In this document: piece after piece, positions 34,225 to 42,078 of the stretch
Layout: each line of letters opens with the position of its first letter
Numbering within the stretch: position 1 is the first letter of the stretch
From: Nocardioides sp. zg-1230
GTDB lineage: Bacteria > Actinomycetota > Actinomycetes > Propionibacteriales > Nocardioidaceae
DNA: 64,000 bases
Assembly (NCBI RefSeq): GCF_013155335.1
Contig: NZ_JABJQZ010000001.1
Span: 1,302,001 to 1,366,000, forward strand
Direction: 5' to 3'
Translations under genes and position numbers: made by a program
Notes under the pieces: generated by a model
What the model was told of the DNA's origin: nothing
Database searches by the model: none
Seen by the model: only the letters and a program-made list of their open reading frames with translations

Positions 34225-35810
34225 CCCCAGAGGCCGACTGCCACGAGGGCAGCGGTGATGAGCAGCAGCGAGACGTACGGCACCACCTCGAAGTCGTCGG
34301 TCGGCACGGCGGCCAGGTGCCAGAACGGCGAGATGGCCTGGACCCAGTCAGGGAGCCCGAGGAGCTGGCCGAGCACGACTTGCAGCGCGATCAGCGCGAC
34401 GGCGGCCCACGCGATCCCGGTCGCGCGGGGCAGCAGGCCGAAGAGGGCGGCGGCGAGCGCGCCCACGACGAGCGTGCCGGGCAGGTAGGCGAGCTGGCCG
34501 GCGACCTGGGGGAGGACCTGGTCCCACTCACCGCTGGCGATCGCGTAGCCGATGGCGAGCCCCAGCCCCATGATGACGGTCAGCTTGGTGGCGGCGACGA
34601 GCGCGAGGGCGGTGGTCGCCGCCATCCAGGACGTCCTGCTGACCGGCGTCGAGAGGACGACCTCGCCGCGGTCGGCCTCCTCCTCGGCGCGCAGGCGCAG
34701 CACGGAGGAGACGACGAAGCCGCATGCGATGACGGCCATGAACAGGAAGATGTAGGCGAGGAACGCGTCGACGAGGGCGTCCTCGGCGCTCTCGCCGAAT
34801 GCGCCGACGACGTCGGCCATCTCGGGGTTGGACTCGATGAGGTCGGGGACGGTGGGGATGACGGCGCCGTAGAGCACGCCCAGCAGGAACAGCCCGACGG
34901 CCCAGCCGATCAGCAGGCCGCGCTGGAGACGGGTCGCGAGGCCGAACGGTGTGTTGAGCTGCCAGCTCGCACGTGCTGGGCCCGGCCGGTCGGCGAGGAG
35001 TCCGCCACCGAAGTCGCGGTGCGCCATCAGTCGCGCGGCCAGGGCCAGCAGGGCAGCGGTGAAAGCGAGAAGGAGCAAGCCGGGCCACCACTGCTCGTCA
35101 CCGAACGCGTCCATGCGCTGCGCCCACCCGAACGGGGACAACCAGACGAGGGCGTTGTCCTGCATCGCCCCGATGCCGCGCACCAGGTAGCCCACGGCCA
35201 CGGCGGCCCCGGCGATGCCGAGCGCCCCTCGGGCCGAGGTGGAGACCTGGACGGCGACCAGGGTGACCGCGGTGTAGGCCACCCCCAGCAGGGCCAGCCC
35301 CACGCCGTACGTGATGCTGCCGACGACGGGCAGGTCGGCCGCCAGCATCGAGATGGACGTGATCGCGGAGAGCAGCAGTGCGGCAGTGATGCCGTACACG
35401 AGTCCGGCGAGGGTGGCCGCATGGCGGCCCAGCACGGTCGAGCGGAGCAGCTCGGCGCGCCCGGACTCCTCCTCGGCGCGGGTGTGCCGCACGACGAGGA
35501 ACACGACCATCAGGCACACGCCGAGCTGGGCGACCTGCGAGATCTCGTTGGCCACGATGCCGCCGAGGGTGTCCAGCCCGGCCTGGCGGCCCGACATCAG
35601 GTAGCTGACCGGGCTCGTGCCGACGGTGCGGGCATAGCCCGCGACCTTCTCGGGGGTGTCGTACAGCGGGGGCACGGCCAGCGCGCTCGCGACGATCGAC
35701 CCGCCGAAGCCGATGAGCCACAGCGGCAGCCGCACCCGGTCGCGGCGCAGGACGAGGCGCAGCAGGTGGCCGACCCCGGTGACCGAGGTCGCCGAGGCTG
35801 TGGTGCTCAT
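34194..35810 (-). CDS. ABC exporter permease (multidrug/polyketide-type)
   Basis: This 538-residue protein has about twelve membrane segments in two similar halves, as in the actinobacterial exporters annotated for polyketide antibiotics. The family region [12 protein letters not shown] follows the second helix pair and recurs in the second half as [11 protein letters not shown]. It pairs with the ATPase encoded upstream, with which it overlaps by 4 nt (ATGA, 35807-35810). The likely role is export of a hydrophobic or toxic compound. The substrate is not predictable. Its 3' end overlaps the convergent DUF1622 gene. Confidence 0.85.
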   Translation of the reverse strand: MSTTASATSVTGVGHLLRLVLRRDRVRLPLWLIGFGGSIVASALAVPPLYDTPEKVAGYARTVGTSPVSYLMSGRQAGLDTLGGIVANEISQVAQLGVCLMVVFLVVRHTRAEEESGRAELLRSTVLGRHAATLAGLVYGITAALLLSAITSISMLAADLPVVGSITYGVGLALLGVAYTAVTLVAVQVSTSARGALGIAGAAVAVGYLVRGIGAMQDNALVWLSPFGWAQRMDAFGDEQWWPGLLLLAFTAALLALAARLMAHRDFGGGLLADRPGPARASWQLNTPFGLATRLQRGLLIGWAVGLFLLGVLYGAVIPTVPDLIESNPEMADVVGAFGESAEDALVDAFLAYIFLFMAVIACGFVVSSVLRLRAEEEADRGEVVLSTPVSRTSWMAATTALALVAATKLTVIMGLGLAIGYAIASGEWDQVLPQVAGQLAYLPGTLVVGALAAALFGLLPRATGIAWAAVALIALQVVLGQLLGLPDWVQAISPFWHLAAVPTDDFEVVPYVSLLLITAALVAVGLWGYRRRDAVAD

Positions 35811-36697
35811 GCGGTCACCTCGTCGCCGTACTGGCGCAGGAACAGCTCCTCCAGCGTGGGCGGGTGCGCGGCGAGGGAGCGTACGCCGAGGGCTGAGAGA
35901 GCGCGGACCGCCTCGTCGAGGTGGTCGGAGTCGACGTCGAAGGTGACGCGGTTGCCGTGCAGCTCGGGCTCGTGGACGCCGGCAACGGTCGCGAGGTGCG
36001 TGGCGGGCCGGTCGGTCTCGGCGATGACGGTGGTGCGGGTCAGGTGCCGGAGCTGGGCGAGGGTGCCGGACTGCACGACACGCCCCGCGCGGATGATGCT
36101 GATCCGGTCGGAGAGCGCCTCGGCCTCGGCGAGGATGTGGGAGCTGAGCAGGATGGTGGCGCCCTCCTCCTTGAGCTCGAGGACGGCCTCCTGGAACTCG
36201 GCCTCCATCAGGGGGTCGAGCCCGGACGTCGGCTCGTCGAGCAGGTAGAGGTCGGCCCGGCTGGCCAGCGCGGCGACCAGCGCGACCTTCTGCCGGTTGC
36301 CCTTGGAGTAGGTGCGCGCCTTCTTCGTCGGGTCGAGGTCGAAGCGCTCGAGCATCTCCTGGCGTCGTTCCTCGTCGAGGCCGCCGCGCATGCGGGCCAG
36401 GACGTCGATGACCTCCCCGCCGGTCAGGTTGGGCCACAGCGAGACGTCGCCGGGCACGTAGGCGAGCCGACGGTGCAGGCTCGCCGCGTCGTGCCACGGA
36501 TCGCCGCCCAGCATGGTCGCCGTGCCGGAGTCGGTCCTGAGCAGGCCGAGGAGCACGCGGATCGCGGTGGACTTGCCTGCGCCGTTGGGCCCCAGGAAGC
36601 CGTGCACCTCACCCTGGTCGACGGTGAGGTCGAGGTGGTCGAGGGCGCGGGTGGCGCCGAAGGTCTTGACGACGTCGTGGAGCTCGATCACAGCCAT
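35807..36697 (-). CDS. ABC exporter ATP-binding protein
   Basis: This 296-residue ATPase has Walker [10 protein letters not shown] near residues 33-41, a Q-loop region, a signature S-K-G-N-R-Q-K-V (a variant of L-S-G-G-Q) near residue 131 and Walker [13 protein letters not shown]. The DrrA-type C-terminal domain fits drug exporters. The ATG at 36697 lies only about 20 bp from a palindromic operator, and no clear ribosome site is visible. An in-frame TTG at 36715 would overlap the operator. It is divergent from a GbsR/MarR-type regulator that probably controls it. Confidence 0.87.
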   Translation of the reverse strand: MAVIELHDVVKTFGATRALDHLDLTVDQGEVHGFLGPNGAGKSTAIRVLLGLLRTDSGTATMLGGDPWHDAASLHRRLAYVPGDVSLWPNLTGGEVIDVLARMRGGLDEERRQEMLERFDLDPTKKARTYSKGNRQKVALVAALASRADLYLLDEPTSGLDPLMEAEFQEAVLELKEEGATILLSSHILAEAEALSDRISIIRAGRVVQSGTLAQLRHLTRTTVIAETDRPATHLATVAGVHEPELHGNRVTFDVDSDHLDEAVRALSALGVRSLAAHPPTLEELFLRQYGDEVTA

Positions 36698-36717
36698 GAT
36701 TCGAGTGTGGCACAACT

Positions 36718-36739
36718 TTCACAAACTTGTGAAGTTTGT
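36718..36739. promoter_or_regulatory. Overlapping palindromes between exporter and GbsR/MarR regulator
   Basis: TTCACAA-AC-TTGTGAA (36718-36733) and ACAAACTT-GTG-AAGTTTGT (36721-36739) are both perfect inverted repeats and overlap each other. They sit in the 54-bp gap between divergent starts at 36697 and 36752. This is an unusually AT-rich spot in the region. It is the probable binding site of the regulator encoded to its right, repressing both directions. Confidence 0.75.
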
Positions 36740-36751
36740 AATAGTGAGACC

Positions 36752-37213
36752 GTGAGCGACCTCGCGCGTGCCGTCGAACGGTTGGGCCACACCCTGGAGA
36801 CCATGGGCCTGCCGCGCATGCCCGCCCGGGTCTTCGCCTTCATCCTGGCCGACGACCAGTCCGTCTACACCGCCGCAGACCTGGCCCGGGGCCTCGACGT
36901 CTCTCCGGCGGCCATCTCCGGTGCCGTCCGCTATCTCTCCGACACCCATCTCGTCGTCCGCGAGCGCAACCCCGCGGGTCGTGGCGACCTCTTCCGGGTT
37001 CGCGACGGCGACATCTGGGGCACCATCCAGGCCGCCCGGCTGCCGGTGCTCGACGTGATCATCGCGTCCGCCCAGGAAGCGGTGGACCTGCTGCCCGAGG
37101 GCTCCGCCGGGCGCGAGCGCGTCGAGGAGACCCGTGACTACCTGCGGTTCGTGCAGGAGGACTCCCGGGGTCTCGACCGGCGTTGGCGCGAGTGGCGTGC
37201 AGCCCATCGGTGA
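36752..37213 (+). CDS. GbsR/MarR-family transcriptional regulator
   Basis: This 153-residue protein has a winged helix-turn-helix (Y-T-A-A-D-L-A-R-G-L-D-V-S-P-A-A-I-S-G-A near residues 41-60, then L-V-V-R-E-R-N-P-A-G-R-G as the wing) and a helical C-terminal dimerisation part. It resembles the GbsR/MarR-like proteins that control divergent drug exporters. The GTG start at 36752 lies 13 bp past the palindrome. It faces the ABC exporter operon with 54 bp between starts, which fits a repressor relieved by the exported compound. Confidence 0.85.
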   Translation: MSDLARAVERLGHTLETMGLPRMPARVFAFILADDQSVYTAADLARGLDVSPAAISGAVRYLSDTHLVVRERNPAGRGDLFRVRDGDIWGTIQAARLPVLDVIIASAQEAVDLLPEGSAGRERVEETRDYLRFVQEDSRGLDRRWREWRAAHR

Positions 37214-37232
37214 GGGCTGACAGACTCGACTC

Positions 37233-38225
37233 ATGGAGCACCGCACCCTCGGAAGGACCGGCCGCGAGGTCTCGGTCGTCGGTCTCGGCACCTGGCAGCT
37301 CGGCGCCGACTGGGGCGAAGTCAGTGAGGCCGATGCCATGGCCGTCCTCGAGGCGTCCGCCGGGGCGGGCGTCACCTTCTACGACACGGCGGACGTTTAC
37401 GGCGACGGTCGCAGCGAGCAGCTCGTCGGCCGTTTCGTCGCGGCGCACCCGGACGCCGGCTTCACCGTCGCGACCAAGATGGGCCGGCGGATGGACCAGG
37501 TTCCGGAGAACTACGTCGAGGCCCACTTCCGCTCCTGGCTCGACCGGTCGCGGACGAACCTCGGCGTCGACACGATCGACCTCGTCCAGCTGCACTGCCC
37601 GCCGAGCGAGGTCATCGACGACGATGCGACGTACGACGTCCTCGACCGCCTCGTCGACGAGGGCCTCATCGCGGCGTACGGCGTCAGCGTCGAGACCGCC
37701 GCGCAGGCGCTCAGTGCGATCGCCCGGCCCGGCGTCGCCAGCGTGCAGATCATCCTCAACGCCTTCCGGATGAAGCCCCTCGACGAGGTGCTCCCCGCGG
37801 CCGAGGCTGCCGGCGTCGGCATCATCGCCCGCGTGCCGCTGGCCTCGGGCCTGCTGTCCGGGAAGTACCACCTCGACACGACGTTCGCCGCGGACGACCA
37901 CCGCACCTACAACCGCGACGGCAGCGCCTTCGACGTCGGCGAGACGTTCGCCGGGGTCGACTACGCCACCGGCGTCGAGGCGGCGCAGGAGTTCTCCGCG
38001 CTCGTGTCCTCGTCCGGGCTCGACGCCACGCCGGCGCAGGCCGCGATTGCGTGGATCGTGCAGCAGCCGGGCGTCTCGACCGTCATCCCGGGCGCGCGCA
38101 ACGTCGACCAGGCGCGTGCCAACGCCGCCGCCGGGCTCGTCGGGGAGCTGCCGGCCTCGTTCCGCGAGGGTGTGCGTGAGCTGTACGACCGGAGGATCCG
38201 CGAGCAGGTTCACGCTCGCTGGTAG
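37233..38225 (+). CDS. Aldo/keto reductase
   Basis: This 330-residue TIM-barrel oxidoreductase uses NADPH to reduce aldehydes or ketones in the cytoplasm. The catalytic tetrad is visible: Asp and Tyr in Y-D-T-A-D-V-Y-G (residues about 50-57), Lys in A-T-K-M-G (near 84) and His in V-Q-L-H-C (near 118). The cofactor region P-G-A-R-N-V-D-Q is near residue 288. Length is typical. It lies 19 bp after the regulator gene in the same direction and may be co-transcribed. The substrate is unknown. Confidence 0.9.
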   Translation: MEHRTLGRTGREVSVVGLGTWQLGADWGEVSEADAMAVLEASAGAGVTFYDTADVYGDGRSEQLVGRFVAAHPDAGFTVATKMGRRMDQVPENYVEAHFRSWLDRSRTNLGVDTIDLVQLHCPPSEVIDDDATYDVLDRLVDEGLIAAYGVSVETAAQALSAIARPGVASVQIILNAFRMKPLDEVLPAAEAAGVGIIARVPLASGLLSGKYHLDTTFAADDHRTYNRDGSAFDVGETFAGVDYATGVEAAQEFSALVSSSGLDATPAQAAIAWIVQQPGVSTVIPGARNVDQARANAAAGLVGELPASFREGVRELYDRRIREQVHARW

Positions 38226-38251
38226 GGCGCATCGCTGCCACAATCCGTTCC

Positions 38252-38638
38252 ATGACGGACCGGGCGCATCCTGGGGTCGACGCGTACATCGAGCAGCTGC
38301 CCGAGTGGCAGCAGTCGATCTGCACGCAGCTGCGCGAGATCATCTGGGCCACGGACCCCGGGATCGAGGAGACGATCAAGCGGACGGTCCAGCCCTACTT
38401 CGTCCTCGACGGCAACGTCTGCGCCCTGCTGGCGACGAAGGACCACGTGAACCTGTTCCTCTACGACCCGACCGTCAGCGACCCCGCCGGCGTCATCAAC
38501 CAGGGGCACGACAACCTCACCGCCCGGTCGATCCAGGTCTACCGGGACGACGCGATCGACAGCGACGCCATCACCGGCATCCTGGCGGAGATCGTCGAGC
38601 ACAACCGCCGGGGTGGCTGGCGCCGGATCGGGGGGTGA
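38252..38638 (+). CDS. DUF1801 domain protein
   Basis: This 128-residue small soluble protein matches the DUF1801/YdhG-like family: V-D-A-Y-I-E-Q-L-P-E-W near residue 9, T-I-K-R-T-V-Q-P-Y-F near residue 42 and D-H-V-N-L-F-L-Y near residue 64. The family adopts a compact alpha/beta fold with no established enzyme activity. It lies 26 bp after the aldo/keto reductase gene. No other clue to function. Confidence 0.8.
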   Translation: MTDRAHPGVDAYIEQLPEWQQSICTQLREIIWATDPGIEETIKRTVQPYFVLDGNVCALLATKDHVNLFLYDPTVSDPAGVINQGHDNLTARSIQVYRDDAIDSDAITGILAEIVEHNRRGGWRRIGG

Positions 38639-38650
38639 GCGGGTCTTCGC

Positions 38651-38929
38651 CTAGGCCGAGCGCAGTGCAGCGAGGCTCTTCACGAGACGACGCAGGGGCG
38701 TGTCGCGCTGCACGCTGAGGCGTCCGCCATCCGGCGTCAGGCCGAAGTGGGGCAGCAGGTCCGGGCGACCCTCACGCTCGGCCATCAGCAAGATCGCGTC
38801 CCGGTCGTAGGAGTCGGCGAGCTCGGCAGCAAGAGCCAGGTCGTCGGCCGCGACAGCATCGTTGATCGACTGGACGTAGTTGGCATAGAGGGCGTTGAGC
38901 TCGTCGGTCAGGCGGGTCTGGCTCGTCAT
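38651..38929 (-). CDS. Hypothetical protein, 92 aa
   Basis: This 92-residue protein looks mostly helical: an N-terminal stretch T-D-E-L-N-A-L-Y-A-N-Y-V-Q-S-I-N-D, then an Ala/Leu/Asp-rich helix and a short basic end. GAGGGG lies about 6 nt upstream of the ATG. The start overlaps the stop of the broken HNH gene (TCAT on the plus strand, 38926-38929). Coupled translation with the intact ancestor of that gene is therefore likely. I do not recognise a family. Confidence 0.55.
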   Translation of the reverse strand: MTSQTRLTDELNALYANYVQSINDAVAADDLALAAELADSYDRDAILLMAEREGRPDLLPHFGLTPDGGRLSVQRDTPLRRLVKSLAALRSA

Positions 38930-39618
38930 GAACACCCCTCGAGGTCGCGATGTGGTTCCAGCTGTGACCCCCAGTCTGGAGGAGGAATCGGACCGGTCAA
39001 AGACGGCGTCGGGGTGACGTAGAGCTCGACGCCGTCCTCGATCGCCTCGGCCATCGCCGACGCCTGGCGATCTGCGATCCGTCTCGTGCCGGTGTGGTCG
39101 ACGAGGAAGGCCTGGCCGTAGGGCGTGCGCCAGAGGTGCCGTCCGGGGCCGACGACGCGCGTGGTGAACCCGCCGTGCGTCTTGGTGCGATGGTGACGCC
39201 GGCGCAACGGGCCCGAGTTGTGCGGACCGGTCTGACCGGGTGGTCCCGTGTCGTCGTAGGGGACCGCGTGGTCGAAGTCGACGCCGCCCCGGGTGGCGGT
39301 GCGCGGGGTGAAGGGGATGCAGTCGCCGCAGGTCGACGACCGGGGTGACGGTGACGTAGGCGTCGCCGAGGACCTCGCGCAGCTGGTGTACGTCGGCAGG
39401 GCCCACGCCCTCGATCCGCGCGACTCCGGTGCGCGTGCGGAGCGCCTCGTCGGTGATGTGGACGAAGAGGCGTCCGCGGCAGCGGAGCATGGCCAGCTCG
39501 GGGATGGCGTGATCGCGGACCGGGGGAGTGCCGTCACCGCCGGGAGTGACCATCGGGTCCCGATCGTCGCGCGGATGTCCCTGCGTCACGGCCCACTGGA
39601 CGGCGAGCCGGATCTCGC
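38926..39618 (-). pseudogene. HNH endonuclease (DUF222/13E12-type), 5'-truncated and frameshifted
   Basis: In one frame the DNA encodes D-H-A-I-P-E-L-A-M-L-R-C-R-G-R-L-F-V-H and G-V-G-P-A-D-V-H-Q-L-R-E-V, the middle part of DUF222-HNH proteins. Near 39330 the reading shifts to another frame with C-I-P-F-T-P-R and the HNH core V-D-F-D-H-A-V-P-Y, then R-R-R-H-H-R-T-K-T-H-G-G-F. The N-terminal DUF222 half is missing where the iclR gene begins. The HNH residues themselves are intact, so loss is recent. Such genes are abundant and mobile in actinobacterial genomes. Confidence 0.75.
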
Positions 39619-40419
39619 CGCGTCGAGCTCCACGTGCGGTCGCGATCCCCACAGCGTCCAGTCGGCGCTGACCTCGCTGGCGGTGCGGACGAGCTGGGGG
39701 AGGTGGTCCTCGACGAGCGTCTCTCGCGACGTCTCGGCGGCGTGCACGGTGACGCTCATCGCCGCCCGCACCTCGCCCTCGCCGTCGCGCACGGGGACGG
39801 CGACCGACCGGATGCCGGGAGCGAGCTCCTCGTCCGCCAGCGCCCACCCGCGGGCCCGCACCTGGGTCAGCTCGTCCATCAGCTCGTCGAGGCTGCGCCC
39901 GGTGCGCGGCGCGATCCCCGACCGGCTCGGGACCTCGAGCACGTCCGCGACCCGGCGCGGTGGCAGTGCCGCGAGCAGCACCTTGCCCTTCGACGTCTGG
40001 GCGGCGGGGAAGAGCGTGCCGATCTCGACGCGCAGCGCGATGATCTTGGGCACTGACACCCGGGCCGTGTAGACGATGTCGGAGCCGTCGAGCTGCGCCA
40101 GCGACACCGACTCGTTGATCCGGCCGACGAGGTCCTCCATGTGGGGGCGCGCGACGTCCCACAGGCCCAGCGAGCCGACGTACGCCATGCCGAGGCCGAT
40201 CACGCGCGGGGTCAGCGAGAACGCGCCGTCGCGCACGCGCACGTAGCCGAGCTCCTCGAGGGTGAGCAGCAGCCGGCGCGCGGTCGGGCGTGCCAGGCCG
40301 GCTGCGGTCGCCACCTCCGACAGCGTCATCGTCGGTCGCTGCGGGCCGAAGCCGGCCAGGACGTCGAGCCCGCGAGCCAGCGACTCCACGAAGTCGGGCC
40401 CACTGCCTCGACCGGCCAT
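39586..40419 (-). CDS. IclR-family transcriptional regulator
   Basis: This 277-residue protein has an IclR winged-helix domain (M-T-L-S-E-V-A-T-A-A-G-L-A-R-P-T-A-R-R near residues 31-49) and an effector domain of the aromatic-acid type (PcaR/PobR-like; Y-V-G-S-L near residue 80, G-K-V-L-L-A-A-L near residue 146). The ATG has GGAGGT upstream and lies 3 bp after the amidohydrolase stop, so the two form an operon. The last dozen residues read into the HNH remnant, so the natural C-terminus may have been altered. It probably controls the divergent dioxygenase operon through CGGAC-N4-GTCCG dyads. Confidence 0.87.
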   Translation of the reverse strand: MAGRGSGPDFVESLARGLDVLAGFGPQRPTMTLSEVATAAGLARPTARRLLLTLEELGYVRVRDGAFSLTPRVIGLGMAYVGSLGLWDVARPHMEDLVGRINESVSLAQLDGSDIVYTARVSVPKIIALRVEIGTLFPAAQTSKGKVLLAALPPRRVADVLEVPSRSGIAPRTGRSLDELMDELTQVRARGWALADEELAPGIRSVAVPVRDGEGEVRAAMSVTVHAAETSRETLVEDHLPQLVRTASEVSADWTLWGSRPHVELDAARSGSPSSGP

Positions 40420-40422
40420 GGG

Positions 40423-41904
40423 CTACCTCCCCGAGTTCGGCTCGCCGAAGACCGTACCGCGAGCGCCGTGCGTGGTGTGCGAGCGGTAGTCGGTGTACTG
40501 GTAGGGGTTGTCGAGCACCTTGTGGTCCTCGCCGGGCAGGTCCGGGTTCATGCCCTGCCGCCAGACCTCTTCGCCCATCGCGGAGCGCAGGTGGTCCACC
40601 GTGTTCTCGACGTCGGTGCGCACCGAAGCGAGGTCGGCGCCGACGAGCCGGTGGTCCCGCTTCACGACGTGGCCGTCCACGACGACGGTGTGCACGTCGC
40701 CGCGCTGCGACTGGAAGGCGACGTGGCCGTAGGGGTTGAGCAGCGGGAACGACACGGGGGAGTCGTCGTTCTTGATGAGTACGACGTCCGCCTTGGCGCC
40801 CGCGGTCAGGTGGCCGAGGTCGTCGCGTCCGAGGGCGCGTGCCCCGCCGCGGGTGGCCCAGTCGACGACCTGCTCGGCGCGCAGGTGGGAGTGGGTCACG
40901 GTGTCGCCGGCTGCGTGCGCCTCGAGGTGCTCGCGCGACCGGTCGGCGCCGAGGGTGGTGCGCATCGCGCTGAAGAGGTCGCTGCTCCACCACACCGAGG
41001 TGTCCATCGAGAGCGATACGGGGATGCCGTGGCGGCGGACCTGCCAGGTCGGGGGGTAGCCCTGGCCGGCGCTCTGCTCCGACTCCGTCGACACCGAGAT
41101 CGAGCCGCCGGTGGCGGCGATGCGGTGGTAGCTGTCGGTGGTGAGCGTCGCGGCGTGCACGTAGACGGTGTCGGGCTGCATGAAGCCGTGCTCGTGCATG
41201 AGCCGGATGCCGTCGTCGTTGGTCGCACCCCACACGCCCGCGTGCGTGGTGACGGGCAGGCCGACCTCGCGAGCGAGCTCGAAGGCCGCCTTCTCGGGGA
41301 AGGCGGGGTCGCCGGTGACGTCGAAGGCGAGCTGAAAGCCCAGCATGTCTCCGTCGGACCCCCTGTTGTTCTCGAAGAACTGACGGACCGCGGGGTCGGC
41401 CGTCCACTCCCAGGGGGCGGCCTGGATGTTGCCGTAGGCGAGGACGAACCGGCCCGGGACCGACCGCAGCGCCTCGATCGCGGCCTCGGCGTGGTCGACG
41501 GTCTGCAGCCCGTGGGACCAGTCCACGGTGGTGGTGACGCCGGCCTCGAGGGCGTCCCACGCGGAGAGCAGGTTGCCGGCTCTCACGTCCTCGGGGCGGA
41601 ACTTCGCGCCGTGCTCGAGGTAGTACCAGACGAAGTACTGCGTGAGCGTCCAGTCGGCGCCATAGGCGCGCATCGCCGTCTGCCACATGTGGCGGTGGGT
41701 GTCGATCATCCCGGGCATCACGATGCCCCCGGACGCGTCGACGACCTCGGCGCCGTCGGGGGCGGACAGGCCGGTCCCCACCTCCGCGATCCGGTCGTCG
41801 ACGACGAGCACGTCGGCGTCGGGCAGCACGGTGTGCTGGTCGTCCATGGTGAGCACGGTGCCGCCGGTGAAGAGCACCGGTCGGCGGTCGGCCGAGGTGG
41901 GCAT
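40423..41904 (-). CDS. Amidohydrolase (cytosine deaminase/TRZ-ATZ type)
   Basis: This 493-residue metal-dependent hydrolase has the small beta-domain and barrel of the cyclic deaminase/chlorohydrolase group. The HxH metal motif is D-T-H-R-H-M-W (His70, His72), further ligand candidates are T-T-H-A-G near residue 218 and V-H-A-A near residue 245, and S-M-D-T-S carries the barrel Asp near residue 296. These enzymes hydrolyse C-N bonds, often deaminating heterocycles. AGGAGCGGAG precedes the ATG. It is divergent from the CoA-transferase/dioxygenase operon and upstream of iclR, so it may prepare that pathway's substrate. The substrate is unknown. Confidence 0.85.
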   Translation of the reverse strand: MPTSADRRPVLFTGGTVLTMDDQHTVLPDADVLVVDDRIAEVGTGLSAPDGAEVVDASGGIVMPGMIDTHRHMWQTAMRAYGADWTLTQYFVWYYLEHGAKFRPEDVRAGNLLSAWDALEAGVTTTVDWSHGLQTVDHAEAAIEALRSVPGRFVLAYGNIQAAPWEWTADPAVRQFFENNRGSDGDMLGFQLAFDVTGDPAFPEKAAFELAREVGLPVTTHAGVWGATNDDGIRLMHEHGFMQPDTVYVHAATLTTDSYHRIAATGGSISVSTESEQSAGQGYPPTWQVRRHGIPVSLSMDTSVWWSSDLFSAMRTTLGADRSREHLEAHAAGDTVTHSHLRAEQVVDWATRGGARALGRDDLGHLTAGAKADVVLIKNDDSPVSFPLLNPYGHVAFQSQRGDVHTVVVDGHVVKRDHRLVGADLASVRTDVENTVDHLRSAMGEEVWRQGMNPDLPGEDHKVLDNPYQYTDYRSHTTHGARGTVFGEPNSGR

Positions 41905-41921
41905 CGCTCCGCTCCTAGTCC

Positions 41922-41935
41922 CGGACGTGTGTCCG
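41922..41935. promoter_or_regulatory. CGGAC-N4-GTCCG dyad, amidohydrolase side
   Basis: CGGACGTGTGTCCG is an inverted repeat 17 bp before the amidohydrolase ATG. The same CGGAC-N4-GTCCG motif occurs at 42044-42057 on the other side of the divergent promoter region. It is a candidate IclR-type operator. Confidence 0.55.
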
Positions 41936-41978
41936 TATGACGGTTTCTGTGGTGCACGTCACTGTCCGCCGGGGGCGG

Positions 41979-42010
41979 GCGGTTGTCAAGGGGTGACCCT
42001 TGACAACCGC
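41979..42010. promoter_or_regulatory. Perfect 14-bp palindrome in divergent promoter region
   Basis: The left arm 41979-41992 and right arm 41997-42010 are exact inverted repeats around a GTGA spacer. Each arm contains TTGTCAAGGG or its complement. It lies midway between the divergent genes, so a regulator site is more likely than a terminator. The TTGACA-like halves could also overlap -35 elements. Confidence 0.6.
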
Positions 42011-42043
42011 GATCGAGCGTGCGAACACTGGGACAACGAGCAG

Positions 42044-42057
42044 CGGACACTTGTCCG
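42044..42057. promoter_or_regulatory. CGGAC-N4-GTCCG dyad, dioxygenase operon side
   Basis: CGGACACTTGTCCG extends to an 8-bp perfect inverted repeat (42042-42049 with 42052-42059). It lies 21 bp before the CoA-transferase GTG. It pairs with the dyad at 41922-41935 and is a candidate IclR-type operator. Confidence 0.6.
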
Positions 42058-42078
42058 CTCATGGTGGAGGGATGCGAC

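Noticed and set aside
34317..36248. Long plus-strand frame opposite the ABC exporter genes
   Set aside because: It is low-complexity Gly/Asp/Arg-rich translation opposite two well-recognised ABC genes, with no ribosome site or family motif. This is typical of antisense frames in high-GC DNA.
38651..41686. Very long minus-strand open frame (about 1,011 codons) across this span
   Set aside because: It is a composite. Its 3' end is the 92-residue gene, its middle holds the HNH pseudogene, and the rest is an Arg-rich shadow of the iclR and amidohydrolase genes, which have clear family motifs in other frames.
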